NCBI GenBank assembly: GCA_027924645.1
Contig: BSBN01001149.1
Coordinates: 1,240,001-1,304,000, forward strand
DNA from: Cunninghamia lanceolata
Taxonomy: Eukaryota > Streptophyta > Pinopsida > Cupressales > Cupressaceae
Length of the DNA stretch: 64,000 bases
Reading direction: 5' to 3'
This document shows, in pieces, positions 12,341-24,624 of the stretch (its first letter is position 1; each line of letters begins with the position of its first letter). The notes under the pieces were generated by a model. The model saw only the letters and a program-made list of their open reading frames with translations. It made no database searches and was not told the origin of the DNA. A program made the translations under genes and the position numbers.

Positions 12341-14199
12341 CAAAAATACATGCATGCATGTGTGTTATGTCAAATGCAAAAAACCCAAAACGCACCAGGT
12401 GACAACTAAACATCAAAAAACACAGGGGTGGGATATTATAGAGGACAGACAAATCAATTGATAATTATGTAGCAAAACATGTTCATTTTCTTATTTTTGC
12501 ATATCTTTCTCAAGTGTCTATTGTCATGAAGATTGCTCATGCAAATATTTCTTCCAGTTTCTACACATTTTAGAGGCCATATTGTAATTTAATGACTAAA
12601 CCTCCAGATCCTTCCAATTTAGTCATTAATATTTTAGTAGTTACACTATTAGTTAGTGGTCATTGATTAGGTTGTAATTGTAGTCTTTTGTAACTGCCAG
12701 CTATTTTTAGACTATAATTACTTTCTATTTTTAATATGTTTTCAATAATATAATGTGATGCTCTTAACTTGAGATAGCATGCCAAGTCCTCTCTTCTCGT
12801 TTCTTGGGTTTTTACCAACATAGCCCATAATCACTATCATATCCACCTCTATTTCCACTGGTAAATTGGGATTAATGGATGCATTTGTCGTCACCCTCTC
12901 TAATTTCTTTTGATCCAACAATACAATGGCTACTTGCATCTCTTGTTATGCCTCATCCATGGCATTGGGACACGCTTTGACATTTGCCAAAAGGAATGCA
13001 TGCAAGATGGTACTTGAAGCACTTGATACTTCCATGAACCTTCTTACCATAGAAGCTGCAAATAACACTCCCCACGACTAGTCCAAGTGTGCCATGTTTC
13101 CAAGCGGCATTGTAAAATCCCCTACTATATATGACTGAAATTTTTTGCATTAGTTTACTTTCAACAATCAATTCCAAATGCTAAACAATATCAATGAACA
13201 TATGAACAATTGAATGCCAAATCTCCAATGCTTTATTATAGACTTCAATGATGATGAATACAAATAGTTATTGGCTGTTCTATATTCAACAGTCTGAGCC
13301 TGATTTATATCAGACTTCAATACATCATGAAAATGAACAACAAAGTGCCTTAAAACCCTAACATATCAATGCCTCTCCAATGAGGAATGATCAACATGAC
13401 AATATAGCACTGTTACAGCCTTGTATGAGCTCAAATAAAAGTCTGATATGACTATATATGTCGCTGATATGACTGTTGTAGGTGATCAAAGTGCCCAGAA
13501 TTATGAATGACGCCAACACCATGCAAAATAACACCTCCGATGCCAAGCGATGGGTTCTTAAGTGCCACAAATAGCTTCAATGATGCTCCAAGTGCAATAA
13601 TCCTTCAAGATCTTCAATGGAATGATGTCTAAGAACCTTGTAACGAAATATCCAGCCTGCAGTTATAAAATCAGACCTTCAAAAGATAGCAAAATTGACA
13701 CCAAATAGCTCTTTTAGCCAAATCGACTACCTTGGTAGTCTTCAATGATGAACAATGACTTCAAATCCAATGCAAATACCCTTCAAACTCCTCAATATAA
13801 ACCTGCAATTGCAAAACATGATGAAACCTGCATGATATCATCTCACAACAAGATATGGGATCATCTCCATATCACAATCAAGGGATTATCTCCTTGACAA
13901 AGCACTGAAAACACAATTTCCAGCCAAAGACAAAACATAAGAAAACTTACCAAGGGAATCAATAGTTGCAAATTGATGATGAAAGGCTCTATTTATCCTC
14001 CTCTTGGCTAGACATCCCAATTAGCTCCAATTTTGCAAGTATTTTGAAGTCCACCAATGAAATGCCTTTCTTTTGAACAATTTTAAATGTTTTGGATCAA
14101 TGAAATACTACATTTAAAATGATCCTTGATTTTATTAAATAAATTTCACCTCTAATTTCCACGCCTTGAGCAAAAACGACTTTCCTTGCATTTTTAGAT

Positions 14200-14720
14200 G
14201 AATTCACCATGGGCGGTGTCCAATAAGAAATGATATTTTATCATAAAAAACCCCTTTCCTTGACTTGGGCGGCGATCCACATCAGCAAAACAAACATTAT
14301 TTAATGAAATTCTTCCTTCTCCTTGAGCGGCGTCACCTTGGCATTTGAAATCCTTATTTTATGCATTTTTATTCATCCTCAACATAGCCGTTGGCTCATG
14401 ATCCAAAGTGATGACAACATTTTATTGTTATTTGATAACTCCCTCTAGGCGTTGGGCGCATGATCCAAGGATTAACAATATTTTATTATTTCTATAAGAC
14501 TCCTTCCAAGACGCCTAGCACATGATCCAATGACAAACATTTGAAATTGCCTTATCCCTTTGAGCGATGGCACAATACTCTATTCTCCTTAGTCGATGGC
14601 ACCAAACTCAATGCAATTTGTCCTCTCCTCATGCATTGGCACAATATCCTATGAAGATCGCTCCTCCTTAAGCGTTGGCTTTCTAGAGAAAATAGATATT
14701 TGAAAATGCAATTGTAGATT
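14200..14720. repeat. Diverged short tandem repeats in outer LTR
   Basis: Five to six irregular units of roughly 85-100 bp share a core like GGCGTTGGCxCATGATCCAA, followed by an AT-rich TTTTATT stretch and a CTCCTT-type junction. Unit boundaries are loose. Confidence 0.5.
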
Positions 14721-14984
14721 GACATTTTCCTTTGTCCACTTGGCATCAATTTATCCAACCAATGAAATAATGAAAATACAATTTGAATATTGCATTTCCC
14801 ATTTTCCCAATCTCTATCCACTAGAAGAACTTTGATATTTGGCTAGATAAAACAATACCACTTAGCAATACTTAGCCAAACATCCAATCAAAACACTAGT
14901 TGAGCCAACATTATCATTTTTATCTTCTAAAACCAAGCTCAAACCCAAAATCATTCCCTTACCAAATGTATTAGCCTACGGGAA

Positions 14985-16642
14985 TGAAATAACCCACCCC
15001 CTTATGAGCTTTTATAGTTTGCTGATATGGGTTTGATTTCATTCACCGTTTGAAGAGTTTTTTGTGGTTAAGTTGAACCTTGCTTGCGTTTTGGTGTTGT
15101 TTCCATAACATAACATAGCATGCAAACAAATATTTTGCAAATATAATAGAAACGGAAATATCCACAAGTTCTATTTCATTAATAATGCATTATAAAACAT
15201 TTATAAGCAATACCCACATGAAGAAATGGCAAATATATGGAATGCTTCACATACCCTTGTCGCTGTCCATGTATTACAAGGCCTGAATGAAGGTACAGCA
15301 GATAACAAATGCATAGATCTCACAGAATGATGCTCATAGGGAGCTATTACAAATATAATAGAAACGGAAATATCCACAAGTTCTATTTCATTAATAATGC
15401 ATTATAAAACATTTATAAGCAATACCCACATGAAGAAATGGCAAATATATGGAATGCTTCACATACCCTTGTCGCTGTCCATGTATTACAAGGCCTGAAT
15501 GAAGGTACAGCAGATAACAAATGCATAGATCTCACAGAATGATGCTCATAGGGAGCTATTACATCAAATATTGAAGTGCAGCAGTCAAAACGCCTCACAA
15601 AGAGAATGGGTAACAATCTAAAACACATTGTGAATGGCTTCCTAAGTGACCCACTTCCCAACTGAAACTGTATGGCCCTGGTTGAGTGTAACAGCAGCAA
15701 ACAAATGGTTTCAAACCCTTCAATCCCTTCAAAAAATCTCTGCACACTCTATAATAAGCTGGACGCCAAGGAATAATGGTGAAGACTAGCCCCAAAACCT
15801 TCCAAAATGTAGATTTCACCTCCCACAAGGATGTACGGCCAGGTACAACAGGTACGGCCACCGAATGGGATCAAGACACCTTCAAATCTCCTCCAAAACA
15901 CACCAAAGTCAGAATATAAGGTCTTCAATATGCAACAATAATCATGGAGGCAATTACTTGATGAAATATCTATCTTCAATCCTCCGCGACAACTCCTCCG
16001 ATCTCCAAACTGTATGCAATGAAATGCAAATGTAACCACTGAGTATGGCTACCTCAAAGCTCCCTTGGGTGGTCTCTCACAACTGCGGAAAGCCGCTATT
16101 GATGGTGGTTTCTGTCACCAAAAGCCCAAATGGTTTCTTCAAACCCTCAAACATTTGCAGAGCAAAAAGCATTAGAAAATATGATAACGTGAATGAGCTC
16201 TATTCTTTCATTTTTTGCTTTTATATTTCCCTCATGAGGGTCGACTTCACTTGAGAGGGAAAAATATTCATTTAAAACACTTTATTTCCCCTTCCTTGGG
16301 CGTCCAAGTCCTTAGTGACTTATTTTGCATTTTTATTACTTTTTTCCAAAGTCACCACTTTAATATAATAAAGTCCAAATATTAATTATTAATATTAAGT
16401 TACGGACTTTAATATGAAAGCCCAAACGGTCTCAGAATCACATGAGTTATGGACCGTTGGTAAGGTCTTGTCCAAACGCTCTGCCTCCAATACTGAATTT
16501 CCAAAATAGAAGGAACCCTAACTTGCTAAAAATAGTAAGTTCTCAGAAACCATCCACCCAAACTCCCAGAGTTCCCTAACCACCCTGGTTAGCCTACGGG
16601 AACCAAGTATAGGCTAACACCACTAGGAATGGGGACATTATA
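14985..16642 (-). mobile_element. Inner solo LTR, family B, nested in the LTR above
   Basis: Plus-strand limits are TGAAATAACCC (14985) and GGGGACATTATA (16642), flanked by the duplication GGGAA (14980-14984, 16643-16647). On the minus strand it starts TATAATGTCCCCATTCC and contains the CCCGTAGGCTAA and GGACGCCCAAGG boxes of family B. Length 1658 bp, of which 212 bp are a tandem duplication. No internal coding region, hence a solo LTR. Confidence 0.85.
15138..15561. repeat. 212-bp perfect tandem duplication
   Basis: Positions 15138-15349 and 15350-15561 appear identical base for base (start CAAATATAATAGAAACGG, end GGGAGCTATTA). Both lie inside the inner LTR. Its neighbours are strongly diverged, so the duplication is recent or an assembly artefact. 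Confidence 0.95.
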
Positions 16643-17880
16643 GGGAATGGTGAATAGGCTAACCATCAACTCCACATGTGATCACTCCGGAAATGGGGAC
16701 ATGATAGGCATCCATTAGTCGGCTTCCACTTCTTGATGTTGATGCCATTGTATGCTAACCTAACATTCATAAAATCAAAAAAAAAAAAATTAATGCAACA
16801 TGTTTAAGTACAAAAAAATGGTATTTAAAATTAAAAAATAGAGATTTGAACCTGTAAGATAAAATTAAATTAACATAAAATGCATTTCGAATGTAATTGA
16901 ATAGCAATAGAATTAAATAATTTAAGCAAAATAACAGTTTTTCATACCCTATACCCTACCTAGAAAAAAAATCAGCAATTTCATTCATAAACAATAGCTT
17001 AAATCAATATTAAAATTTATGCAAATTGAACTCAATGACTTCGAAACATGTTTAAAAACCTTAATCTAACATTTAGGAAAAAAATTACATTCTTGCAATG
17101 CTTGGGAAGAAAACAATTCTGACCTGAAGTCCTGGAATTGCACAATTTGCTCCTCAAATCCACTCTAAACTTGCTTGAATTCACTCAAGCAAACATGCAA
17201 TGCTGTGTGAGGAAATGGCATGGGTGAAGTTGCTTAAAAAGACCAAAATCCCATGTTTTTGCATTGTTTTCCCCACATTTTTTGTGTTCTCTTGCCATGT
17301 CAGGCAACAAACCATGTTCAGCGAGTCTGCCATGCAGACTCACCAAAACTTGTCTACGTCAAGTCAAAAATTTGATCACAAGTAATTCGCTTGCCAAAAC
17401 AATCACGAGTACTCACCGAGTATTAAAACAATGATTATATGTAGCAGAACCTTTCAATCATAGCAATCACCATCCATCTCAGATATGAAGGTGAGAAGTA
17501 ACATGGAGACACCATGCATTGCATTTAAGTATAATTAAGACATCTCTATTCTATGGATATTGTATCCATGTATTGGCTTGTAGGTGGGCATGTAACTAAA
17601 GCATCTTAAAGTACATTTAGACATCCATAAACAATATTGCATTTGAATTAAGGGAAGGTAAATTGCTTCTTCACAAATTATTTGATGTACATGACAATTA
17701 TAAATAAACTTCTTCATATTGCTCTACGTATTGACAAAATAAAAGCTTTGAGGATAAATCTGTGGAGAGGCAAATTGGAAGGCCACAAACATATGGCCAT
17801 CAATTTTCTACATCCTTAGCCACCCACATTTAAATATACAATTTTCTTTTGGAAAATAACTCTCAAAATTAGTGGCTTAC

Positions 17881-17936
17881 CTGTCGATGTAGATTGTTCA
17901 TCTCAACAACATCATAATCAATAATTCCAAGGCAAC
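17881..17936 (-). CDS. CNX5: CNX5/MOCS3 exon 3
   Basis: A 56-nt exon between CTTTGTAG|G and CAG|GTAAGCC. Completing the split glycine codon of exon 2, it reads GCLGIIDYDVVEMNNLHRQ. This is the E1 segment containing the acidic residue after the second strand and the NLxRQ motif, whose Arg and Gln contact ATP in MoeB/E1 enzymes. It leaves in phase 0. The exon lies only about 450 bp from the terminal repeat of hAT-4. No exon 4 could be found from 17880 to 1, so intron 3 is probably at least 17.9 kb. The exon is so short that homology searches with default settings could miss it. Confidence 0.93.
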
Positions 17937-20339
17937 CTACAAAGGTAATTTCTCTTTGAATCATGTTGGCAAGATTGAATCAAAAAAGTCAAATACTGAC
18001 CTTTTGAAATTTCTTTTTCAGTAATTCATTACAAGTAGTTGTTTAAATTCTAAAAAGATTAAGTGAAACTTCTACTACTAACCAAAATCTGAGTACACAT
18101 CTTCATGGACAAAATGTCTCCATATAAAGCAATTACTGAAAAGACAACTAAGCGAATCCATCACAGTTCAATTACAACATATTTCATCTCTCCACAAATA
18201 TAAATGTGAAATAGAAAAACTTTGGTGCAAATAACCTTCAGTATTATTCACCCAAGAAACGTGGAGACATATATGTACTGATACAAGTATGGTATCTGAT
18301 GCAAAAATATAAAAAATTTGAAAGCCTGGGATATAACACGGGTTTAGGATTATGAAGATAATTTGTGCAGATTTAGTAGGATCTCTCAAACCTATCCAGT
18401 GCCACACCTGATTTAGGATTATGAAATAACATTCAAAAATATAAAGCATTAAAAAAAATTCTTCACACATATATTTAAATCGCTAAAGACACAAATATAA
18501 TATAACAGAATAAATATTATAAACTAAAATATATATAAAGAAATATTTTTAATGTTATGTTCAATGACTTTGAATGTATAAATAAGTGCACCTATGTATA
18601 TAGTTATAATTTCTGTATCTAACCTTATTGTATGAAGGGGGTCTTGAAAATATGCCATATTCATATCTGCTACCGTATCCATATCTGATACCATATCCAT
18701 TTCCATGCAACTCCACTTATTACTTCACAGATAAGGCTAATGGTCAATAGCACAATGATGGATTGCAAGGGTAGGAAAAAGGGATTGAACTTGCCGCTTG
18801 AAAACTACGAGTTCAGCTTTTATTTTTAGATTTGTAGCTTTGGCAGGAATTAATGTGTTCATGGCTTAAGTCCTTAATAGAATTTTGAATGAATTTAATG
18901 AACTGTACATGGAACTTGACAGAGAACAACAACTGAGCATCATCAGAGATTTGCAACTAGACACAAATAAGCTGATCTCAAGCAATTAGATAGACATACA
19001 ACTTCCCAAGGGGAAGCTGTGTTTCATTTTCCAAGACAATTCCATGGAAGGTTTGCACATAAATGTAAAGCACCTAGACCAGCAAGACAGAGAGAAGTGC
19101 AACAACTGATTGAATTAATTGTGTTTGCAATTGAATATCTGCCACACATCATCATGTAATAGGGGGAAAGAGCATTTTATCAAGATGGAACATGGATCCC
19201 AATCAGTTATTATTCCTCCTTGTAAGTATCGATGTGTAAGGACATGCTTCAGAACTTACATCAAAGGATGCAACCAGATAGAGACAAGAATTCGCTGTAA
19301 TTGCTTTGGCATCAAAGCTGCTCAAAGAGGAGAATATTTCTGCATACAGGTTATGGAAATGGAAAATACTAGCTTCATATGTATCAATAAAGTTCCATGG
19401 AATTTAGTATTCTGGGATATATTTATGCATACACTAGGTCATCAAAATGCCATAGAAGACTCAAAACACCATTTCATCTTACTGATCTGTTAACGTTTTG
19501 ATTCGTCTTTTTCAAGACAACACAAAACAGAACAGTGTGTGGGGTGAAACCTCTATTCAAATTATGCGGGGGGTGAGCTCCCTAGAAACTAAACTAACCC
19601 TAGACACTAAGCTATAAACAGAATACAATAACTCACACTATGCAAAATATTTTTCTGGGGTTTTGCAATAGTGAAATAAATAAAATAAATTCCTGTCCTA
19701 TCTTTTTGTCTTGGGTGTGAGAACAAGAGCTGAAATGGTTCTTTCCCACAAACAAGACTTTATAGATTATATGACCTAGCTCCAACAATTGAACTTAACA
19801 ACCACACACCTTCTCACCAGCTAAATTCAGAAACCAATATGCAGATGCAAACAAGATTTTAAAAGGAATAATAACTTTGACAAATAACAACCCAAAGATA
19901 AAACTGCTAAGTTAATAAAAAGCTGCAACATAGATACGTAGATTGTATCATACAAAGCTTGATATTAACTACCTTCTTTCAATCTAATCCTTAAAACACA
20001 AGATGGGTTTAACACAAATAGATATACATGAAAAGCATTCCATTGAACAATAATTTCATCCGTATAAGCATAGCATCCATTATCATTAAGAATTCTTGTG
20101 CTCCAAGCACTTATTTATAAGGTTATAGAACACCTAATTTTTGGGATTTAAGATAATAATTAATTTATTCCAAAAATTAGTCTTTAAAGCAAAACACTTA
20201 AAGCTCCCAAAAAAGCAGGAAAGAAAGAATTTAAGGTAAAAAACTATTCTCAACAAATAATAAATAAAAGCAACATATAAATAGGTTCTCATCATCCCAT
20301 CCAAAAATAGGACCTGACTAAAAATAGATTTAGCTAAAA
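17937..20339. other. CNX5 intron 2 (left part), no recognised content
   Basis: AT-rich sequence. Open frames at 18168-18470 (minus) and 19119-19493 (plus) have no recognisable domain, skewed composition and no splice context. 19540-19960 looks repeat-derived but matches nothing else here. Confidence 0.5.
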
Positions 20340-21828
20340 ATAGCTAATCTGAAAACTTTTCTGAGTCTAAAGAATCTAGAGAAGCTGGAGTAGGCGTATT
20401 GTCTTTCTCAAGTGCCATCTGAACCTTCTCTATAAACGCCCTTGTACTGTCTACTACAAGCTTGGAAATTTCTTTCTCTTTACTGAGCTAATAGTGAACA
20501 AAACGTCTACTTTCTCAAACCAAAAAATCAGATCATTGGCATTTTTTCTCTTGCATCGACAATTTCACTACAAGCTTCATCAATTCTTCCATAGTATCTA
20601 GACTGGAAGAAGAGCCTCCTAAGCACACTTGAACTAGCTGATCAAATTCAACTCTTACTTCCTTCAGATTATTCTCTGCAAACGTACAAAAAATAGATGA
20701 ACTAAAGGCAACAATGGTTTGTCTTGCAATCTACAACTTTTTGACATTTTCCTTGACAATCTTCAAGGTAAGAACCCAAATCTCTAAAACCAACTAAAAT
20801 GCCGCCATCCACTCTGGAAGAAGGTACTCCTTGGGATCAAAAATGATTCCCATCCTGATTAACTCATCAACATCCAAAAAGTCAATAGGTACTAAATGGC
20901 TAATGACATTTCGAGAAGATGAAATGTCAACAGTCATAGCATTATCTGACTCCACCACCTATCGTTGAGCTCTTCTAACCTCTTTCAGCAAATCGAACAA
21001 CTCATCTGTCAATCGCAACCCTCTGTCATAGAACTGACCAATCCACTACTAAGTACCTCGGCCACATGAAATGAAACCATCCAATTGATTCCTCTAATTG
21101 TCCTCAACTATATGAGGTGATGCAGAGCTGGATTCGGCCAAGGGATTGACCAAATGTTAAATGTAAGCACTCAATTCCTTGTTTTCAGCCTTTAGGGCTG
21201 CCTTTTCTTCTCCATCTTTCACCCTTTCTTTGATATTATCTGCTGCAAATTGTAACATGTCCATGTCACCTTGCCTATTTGTAAGCCCTGAATTGGTCTA
21301 TGTAATTTGAAAAGCAGAGGCTAGCACTTGTAAATTTTTGTCTCTAGGTGGAATGGCCATCTCTACAATAAGATGCCCCTCTTTGTCCTTTCTAAATTTG
21401 GTATGTCTCTTCATCTTTTTTATTTCATCCTTCTTGGTCATGGCAAAAACAACACCCAAACTGAGAGGTTTTATGGTCCAATTCATCTTTTCCTTGCCAA
21501 AGACATCTTTACCCACTCCAAAGCACTCTCAACCAAGGAAGCAAAAATCGTTTGGAGGTAAAATCGGCAAACCAAAAGTATAAGATTTTTTCAAAAAATC
21601 GTGAAAAAATCCGAAAAAAATCGGATCTCCCAAAAACGTAGAAAAATATAAAAAGGAAAGGAAACCCTGATGTTTTTTAAATAATATAAATTTTATAATA
21701 GAATGATAAATATTATATTTAATATTATAATATATAACTATTAATAATATAATATATTATAAATATTATTATATTTATAATAAATATTAATAATATGATA
21801 TATAATATTATATTATTATAATATATTA

Positions 21829-22330
21829 ATGTAGAAAAATATAGATTAATGATATAAATATTATATTTTAATATTATAATATATAACTATTAATAATATA
21901 ATAATATTTATAATAAATATTAATAATATAATATATAATATTATATTATTATAATATATTAATGTGGAAAAATATAGATTAGTGATATAAATATTATATT
22001 TTAATATTATAATATATAACTATTAATAATATAATAATAGTTATAATATATTATTATATTTATAATAAGTATTAATAATATAATATATAATATTATATTA
22101 TTATAATATATTAATGTGGAAAAATATAGAATAATGATATAAATATTATAGTAAAATAATAAATACAAATAATATATTATATATTAAAAATCTTAATATT
22201 ATATTTTAATATTATAATATAGAAATATTATAATAAATATTAATAATATAATATATAATATTATATTATTATACTATATTGATGTATATATAGATTAATG
22301 ACACAAATATTATATTATAATATTATAAAT
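21829..22330. repeat. AT-rich tandem array, about 130-170 bp unit
   Basis: The marker AATGTGGAAAAATATAGATTA recurs at about 21829, 21961, 22112 and (degenerate) 22281. Between markers the sequence is almost pure A/T with nested TATTAATAATATAATATA words. Confidence 0.75.
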
Positions 22331-22511
22331 ATTATTATATTATATTATAAATAGAATAATAAATAATAAATTATTAGTCGTAATCTATTACAAAGGCATC
22401 TAAATAATTAAATGACATATAGGGTTGAAGCAAAAGATAAAGGTGTTATTAATTAGCCGATAGGCTTTTATATGTGAGCATTATAGTGCTTGTAAAATTG
22501 TCTCACGCCAT

Positions 22512-22657
22512 AAAAAAATTCACGCCAGAAGATTTTCTTAACTCGTCAAAAAATTCACACCGAAAGATTTTCTAAACTCGTCAAAAAAAAAATTCATGCC
22601 GAAAGATTTTCTAACCTCGTCAAAAAATTAACGCCGGAAGATTTTCTGAACTCCTCA
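22512..22657. repeat. Four copies of a 35-39 bp repeat
   Basis: Unit AAAAAATTCACGCCGAAAGA followed by TTTTCTAAACTCGTC, four times in tandem with a few substitutions and a variable A run. It lies inside the hAT-type element, near its right end. Confidence 0.85.
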
Positions 22658-24372
22658 GTTGTTTGCACGCAGAGAAAATATTGGTATTTACAAATACAGA
22701 AAGATTAACACAGAAAGCCCTAGACGCCCGCTAGAAACGAAACGATGAAAACCCTAGAAACGAAATGATGACTGTTGAGCGTGATTTATATAAAAATCCA
22801 ATTTTGGGGGGGTAAAAATCGCTTGAGCGATTCACGATTTTTACAAAAAATCGTGATTTTTAAACGATTTCTGCTTCTATGCTCTCAACTAGTATCTTAG
22901 AAGTTTCAACCGTGGCTGAGATTTCTTCCATAGGCTGAATAGGTGGAATAGAATGAGTTTGGGAAGAGGGATTTGGATTATTAAGTTAAGGTGTAAACAA
23001 TAAAGATGTATCTTCAAAGTGGATAGAAATAGATTGAGCAACAAAAGAACTTGAAGGAATAAAAGGAGGAATGTGTCGGAATGTTTGTCATTGATGTCAA
23101 AGGTGCATACACATATTGTCATTGATATTAAGAAGATAGTCATGAACAGATGAGAGTATAAGAACATTGATGTCAAAGGCACAAGGTCGTTAAGTGATGT
23201 CATTATGTCAAGGTAAAGAGTGGACCGTTATAATAAGAGGTGCCCATTATAAATCCTCGTTGGAGAGCAAAGCATACATCCGTTACATGTTACCGTTGGG
23301 AGATTGCATGTTTAAAATAAAGATTTAAACATTTGAAATATAAGTATTTTGGGTCGACATAGAATGGAGTTCAAATTTAATTATACATCCACGGTAGCTG
23401 ACATGTGAAAGAAGAAGAATTTAAATTAAAGATTTAAATCCATATGAGGCTGACTCCTTGAAGGAAAGAGACAAGGATGATATAAAAGACGTTTTGAAGA
23501 CATTTCCAAAGAACCATACTTTGATATACACATGCAGTGATCAGTTTTGTATGGTGTGAACACTTTGTGGATACCAGCGATTTTCAAGTGTTATATTTTG
23601 CAAGAGGAACAACAATCATTAGTATACATGATGTGATTTTATGAAGGCGACAAGAAGACAAATTGTGTTAGCAAATAAAGACAAATCAGTTTAAGGAAGA
23701 AGACAGAATCACTAGAGGACGAACTGGAGAAGAAGACAAAAGTCACAAAAGACGAATTGTGAGTAAAGACAAATCAGCTAGAGACATGTTATAAAGAGAC
23801 ATATCCATCCACAAAAGACATATCTATTGAAAGGATATAAGAGGTAAATGATAGGAACATTTGACGGCAAGTGTGTAATGAATATTATGAGAATAAGAGC
23901 AGATTGAAAAGAAAGTAAAGGGCAGAAATATGAAGTGTAACTCAAATTTATTTTGAGTGTATATGCAGCCCATGTATGAATGATAAATGCAAATATATAT
24001 GACGAATATATGTGAAGAGGTATGTGTTTATTTTGAAGAGTTGTATCCATTGTGAAAGGTGATAGACATTGTGAAAGGGTATGTCCTTTACCCTTATTGA
24101 AGACATATAAAAGGTAAGAAGAAAAGTGGATAGAAAGCAAGAATCCAATGAAATATTTCTGAGTATAAAGAAAGGTGTAAATTCAAATCGAACTTATAAT
24201 CTCTGCTTTGGATATTTTCTGAAAGTTGGATATTTGTATTGCAGAGTTTAATTTATTACTGTCTTTTGTTTTCCCAGATGCAATTTCTACTTCTCAAACA
24301 CTTTCGATTTTTGTGTCGATGCATAGTATTGCTGGGCAAAGACATTGATATATATATGTTAGTGACTGTAGG

Positions 24373-24430
24373 AGTCACACCTGTGATAGACGTGACTCCT
24401 CAAGGAGTCACGCCTATCACAGGTGTGACT
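24373..24430. repeat. Inverted repeat, 28-bp arms, 2-nt loop
   Basis: The left arm AGTCACACCTGTGATAGACG plus TGACTCCT faces its reverse complement across the dinucleotide CA, with a single mismatch. It lies inside the Copia LTR. The centre is GTGACTCCTCAAGGAGTCAC. Confidence 0.9.
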
Positions 24431-24565
24431 TCGTCACCGTGTCTAATGAAGTCGGTTTCACCGATGTTAACAATTACTAATCGCTGTTTAGAATGCAGAC
24501 TATGTTTATACTTTGGTAATGTATTATTCGATCATGCTATTGATATTTATTTTAACACACTTTAT

Positions 24566-24624
24566 ATATTAAGTATGAATATATAAGTAATATTTAATAT
24601 TACTTATATATTCATACTTAATAT
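24566..24624. repeat. Perfect palindrome, 29-bp arms, 1-nt spacer
   Basis: ATATTAAGTATGAATATATA plus AGTAATATT is followed by T and then by its exact reverse complement. AT-rich and inside the Copia LTR, 135 bp from the other hairpin. Confidence 0.92.

Larger units (their letters stand above)
13111..16706 (-). mobile_element. Solo LTR (family B-like), host of a second LTR
   Basis: On the minus strand it begins TATCATGTCCCCATTTCC at 16706 and ends GGGGATTTTACA at 13111, flanked by the 5-bp duplication GGCAT (13106-13110, 16707-16711). After removal of the inner LTR and its 5-bp duplication it is about 1.93 kb. No gag-pol is present, so it is read as a solo LTR. Irregular 85-100 bp repeats around a GGCGTTGG...CATGATCCAA motif occupy 14200-14720. 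Confidence 0.8.
12950..16748 (-). pseudogene. BED-finger transposase N-terminus of hAT-4, split by LTR
   Basis: Read from 16748 to 16707 and then from 13105 downward, the minus strand gives MASTSRSGSRLMDAAWKHGT, then a finger region ending FKYHLACIP. The upstream splice acceptor TTAG lies about 6 bp before the start codon, as in the other hAT copies. The finger has one Cys replaced (CSFYGKKVHG instead of CxxC), then the frame meets a stop near 12955. Lys-rich helical sequence continues in another frame to 12742. The clean join across the GGCAT duplication is strong evidence for both gene and insertion. Confidence 0.8.
12742..17433 (-). mobile_element. hAT-4 (minus), 5' half, with two nested LTRs
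   Basis: Minus-strand 5' terminus CATTGTTTTAATACTCGGTG begins at 17433. Subterminal GACTC/ACTCG motifs run down to about 17320. The transposase start codon is at 16748. The element is split by an LTR at 13111-16706 (TSD GGCAT), and the reading frame is restored exactly when that LTR is removed. The transposase-like sequence fades near 12742, so the 3' half is missing or beyond recognition. The 8 bp outside the right end is ATTATATG; no partner was found on the left. Confidence 0.7.
21534..22881. mobile_element. 1.35-kb hAT-type non-autonomous element
   Basis: Flanked by a perfect 8-bp duplication CTCTCAAC (21526-21533 and 22882-22889). The ends are inverted: CAAGGAAGCAAAAATCGTTT on the left and, read inward from the right, CATAGAAGCAGAAATCGTTT (17 of 20 identical). 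CA-TG ends and an 8-bp TSD are hAT signatures. Subterminal AAATCG/CGATTT words recur at both ends. The interior has no coding capacity: AT-only repeats at 21660-22330 and four short repeats at 22512-22657. Removing it rejoins the decayed minus-strand frame as SKILVESALEWVKM. Confidence 0.85.

Noticed and set aside
12437..12480. Left terminus and TSD of hAT-4 (ATTATGTAGCAAAAC resembles ATTATATGTAGCAGAAC at 17434)
   Set aside because: The similarity is imperfect, and no CA-type terminus or GACTC array sits beside it.
1..17880. CNX5 exon 4
   Set aside because: I looked for the expected reading after NLHRQ (an IHTE-like start behind an AG acceptor) on the minus strand and found none. I assume it lies left of the window, but a very short exon could have been overlooked.
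19119..19493. 124-codon plus-strand open frame with many Cys
   Set aside because: No recognisable domain, no regular Cys spacing and no splice or promoter context; consistent with chance in intron 2.
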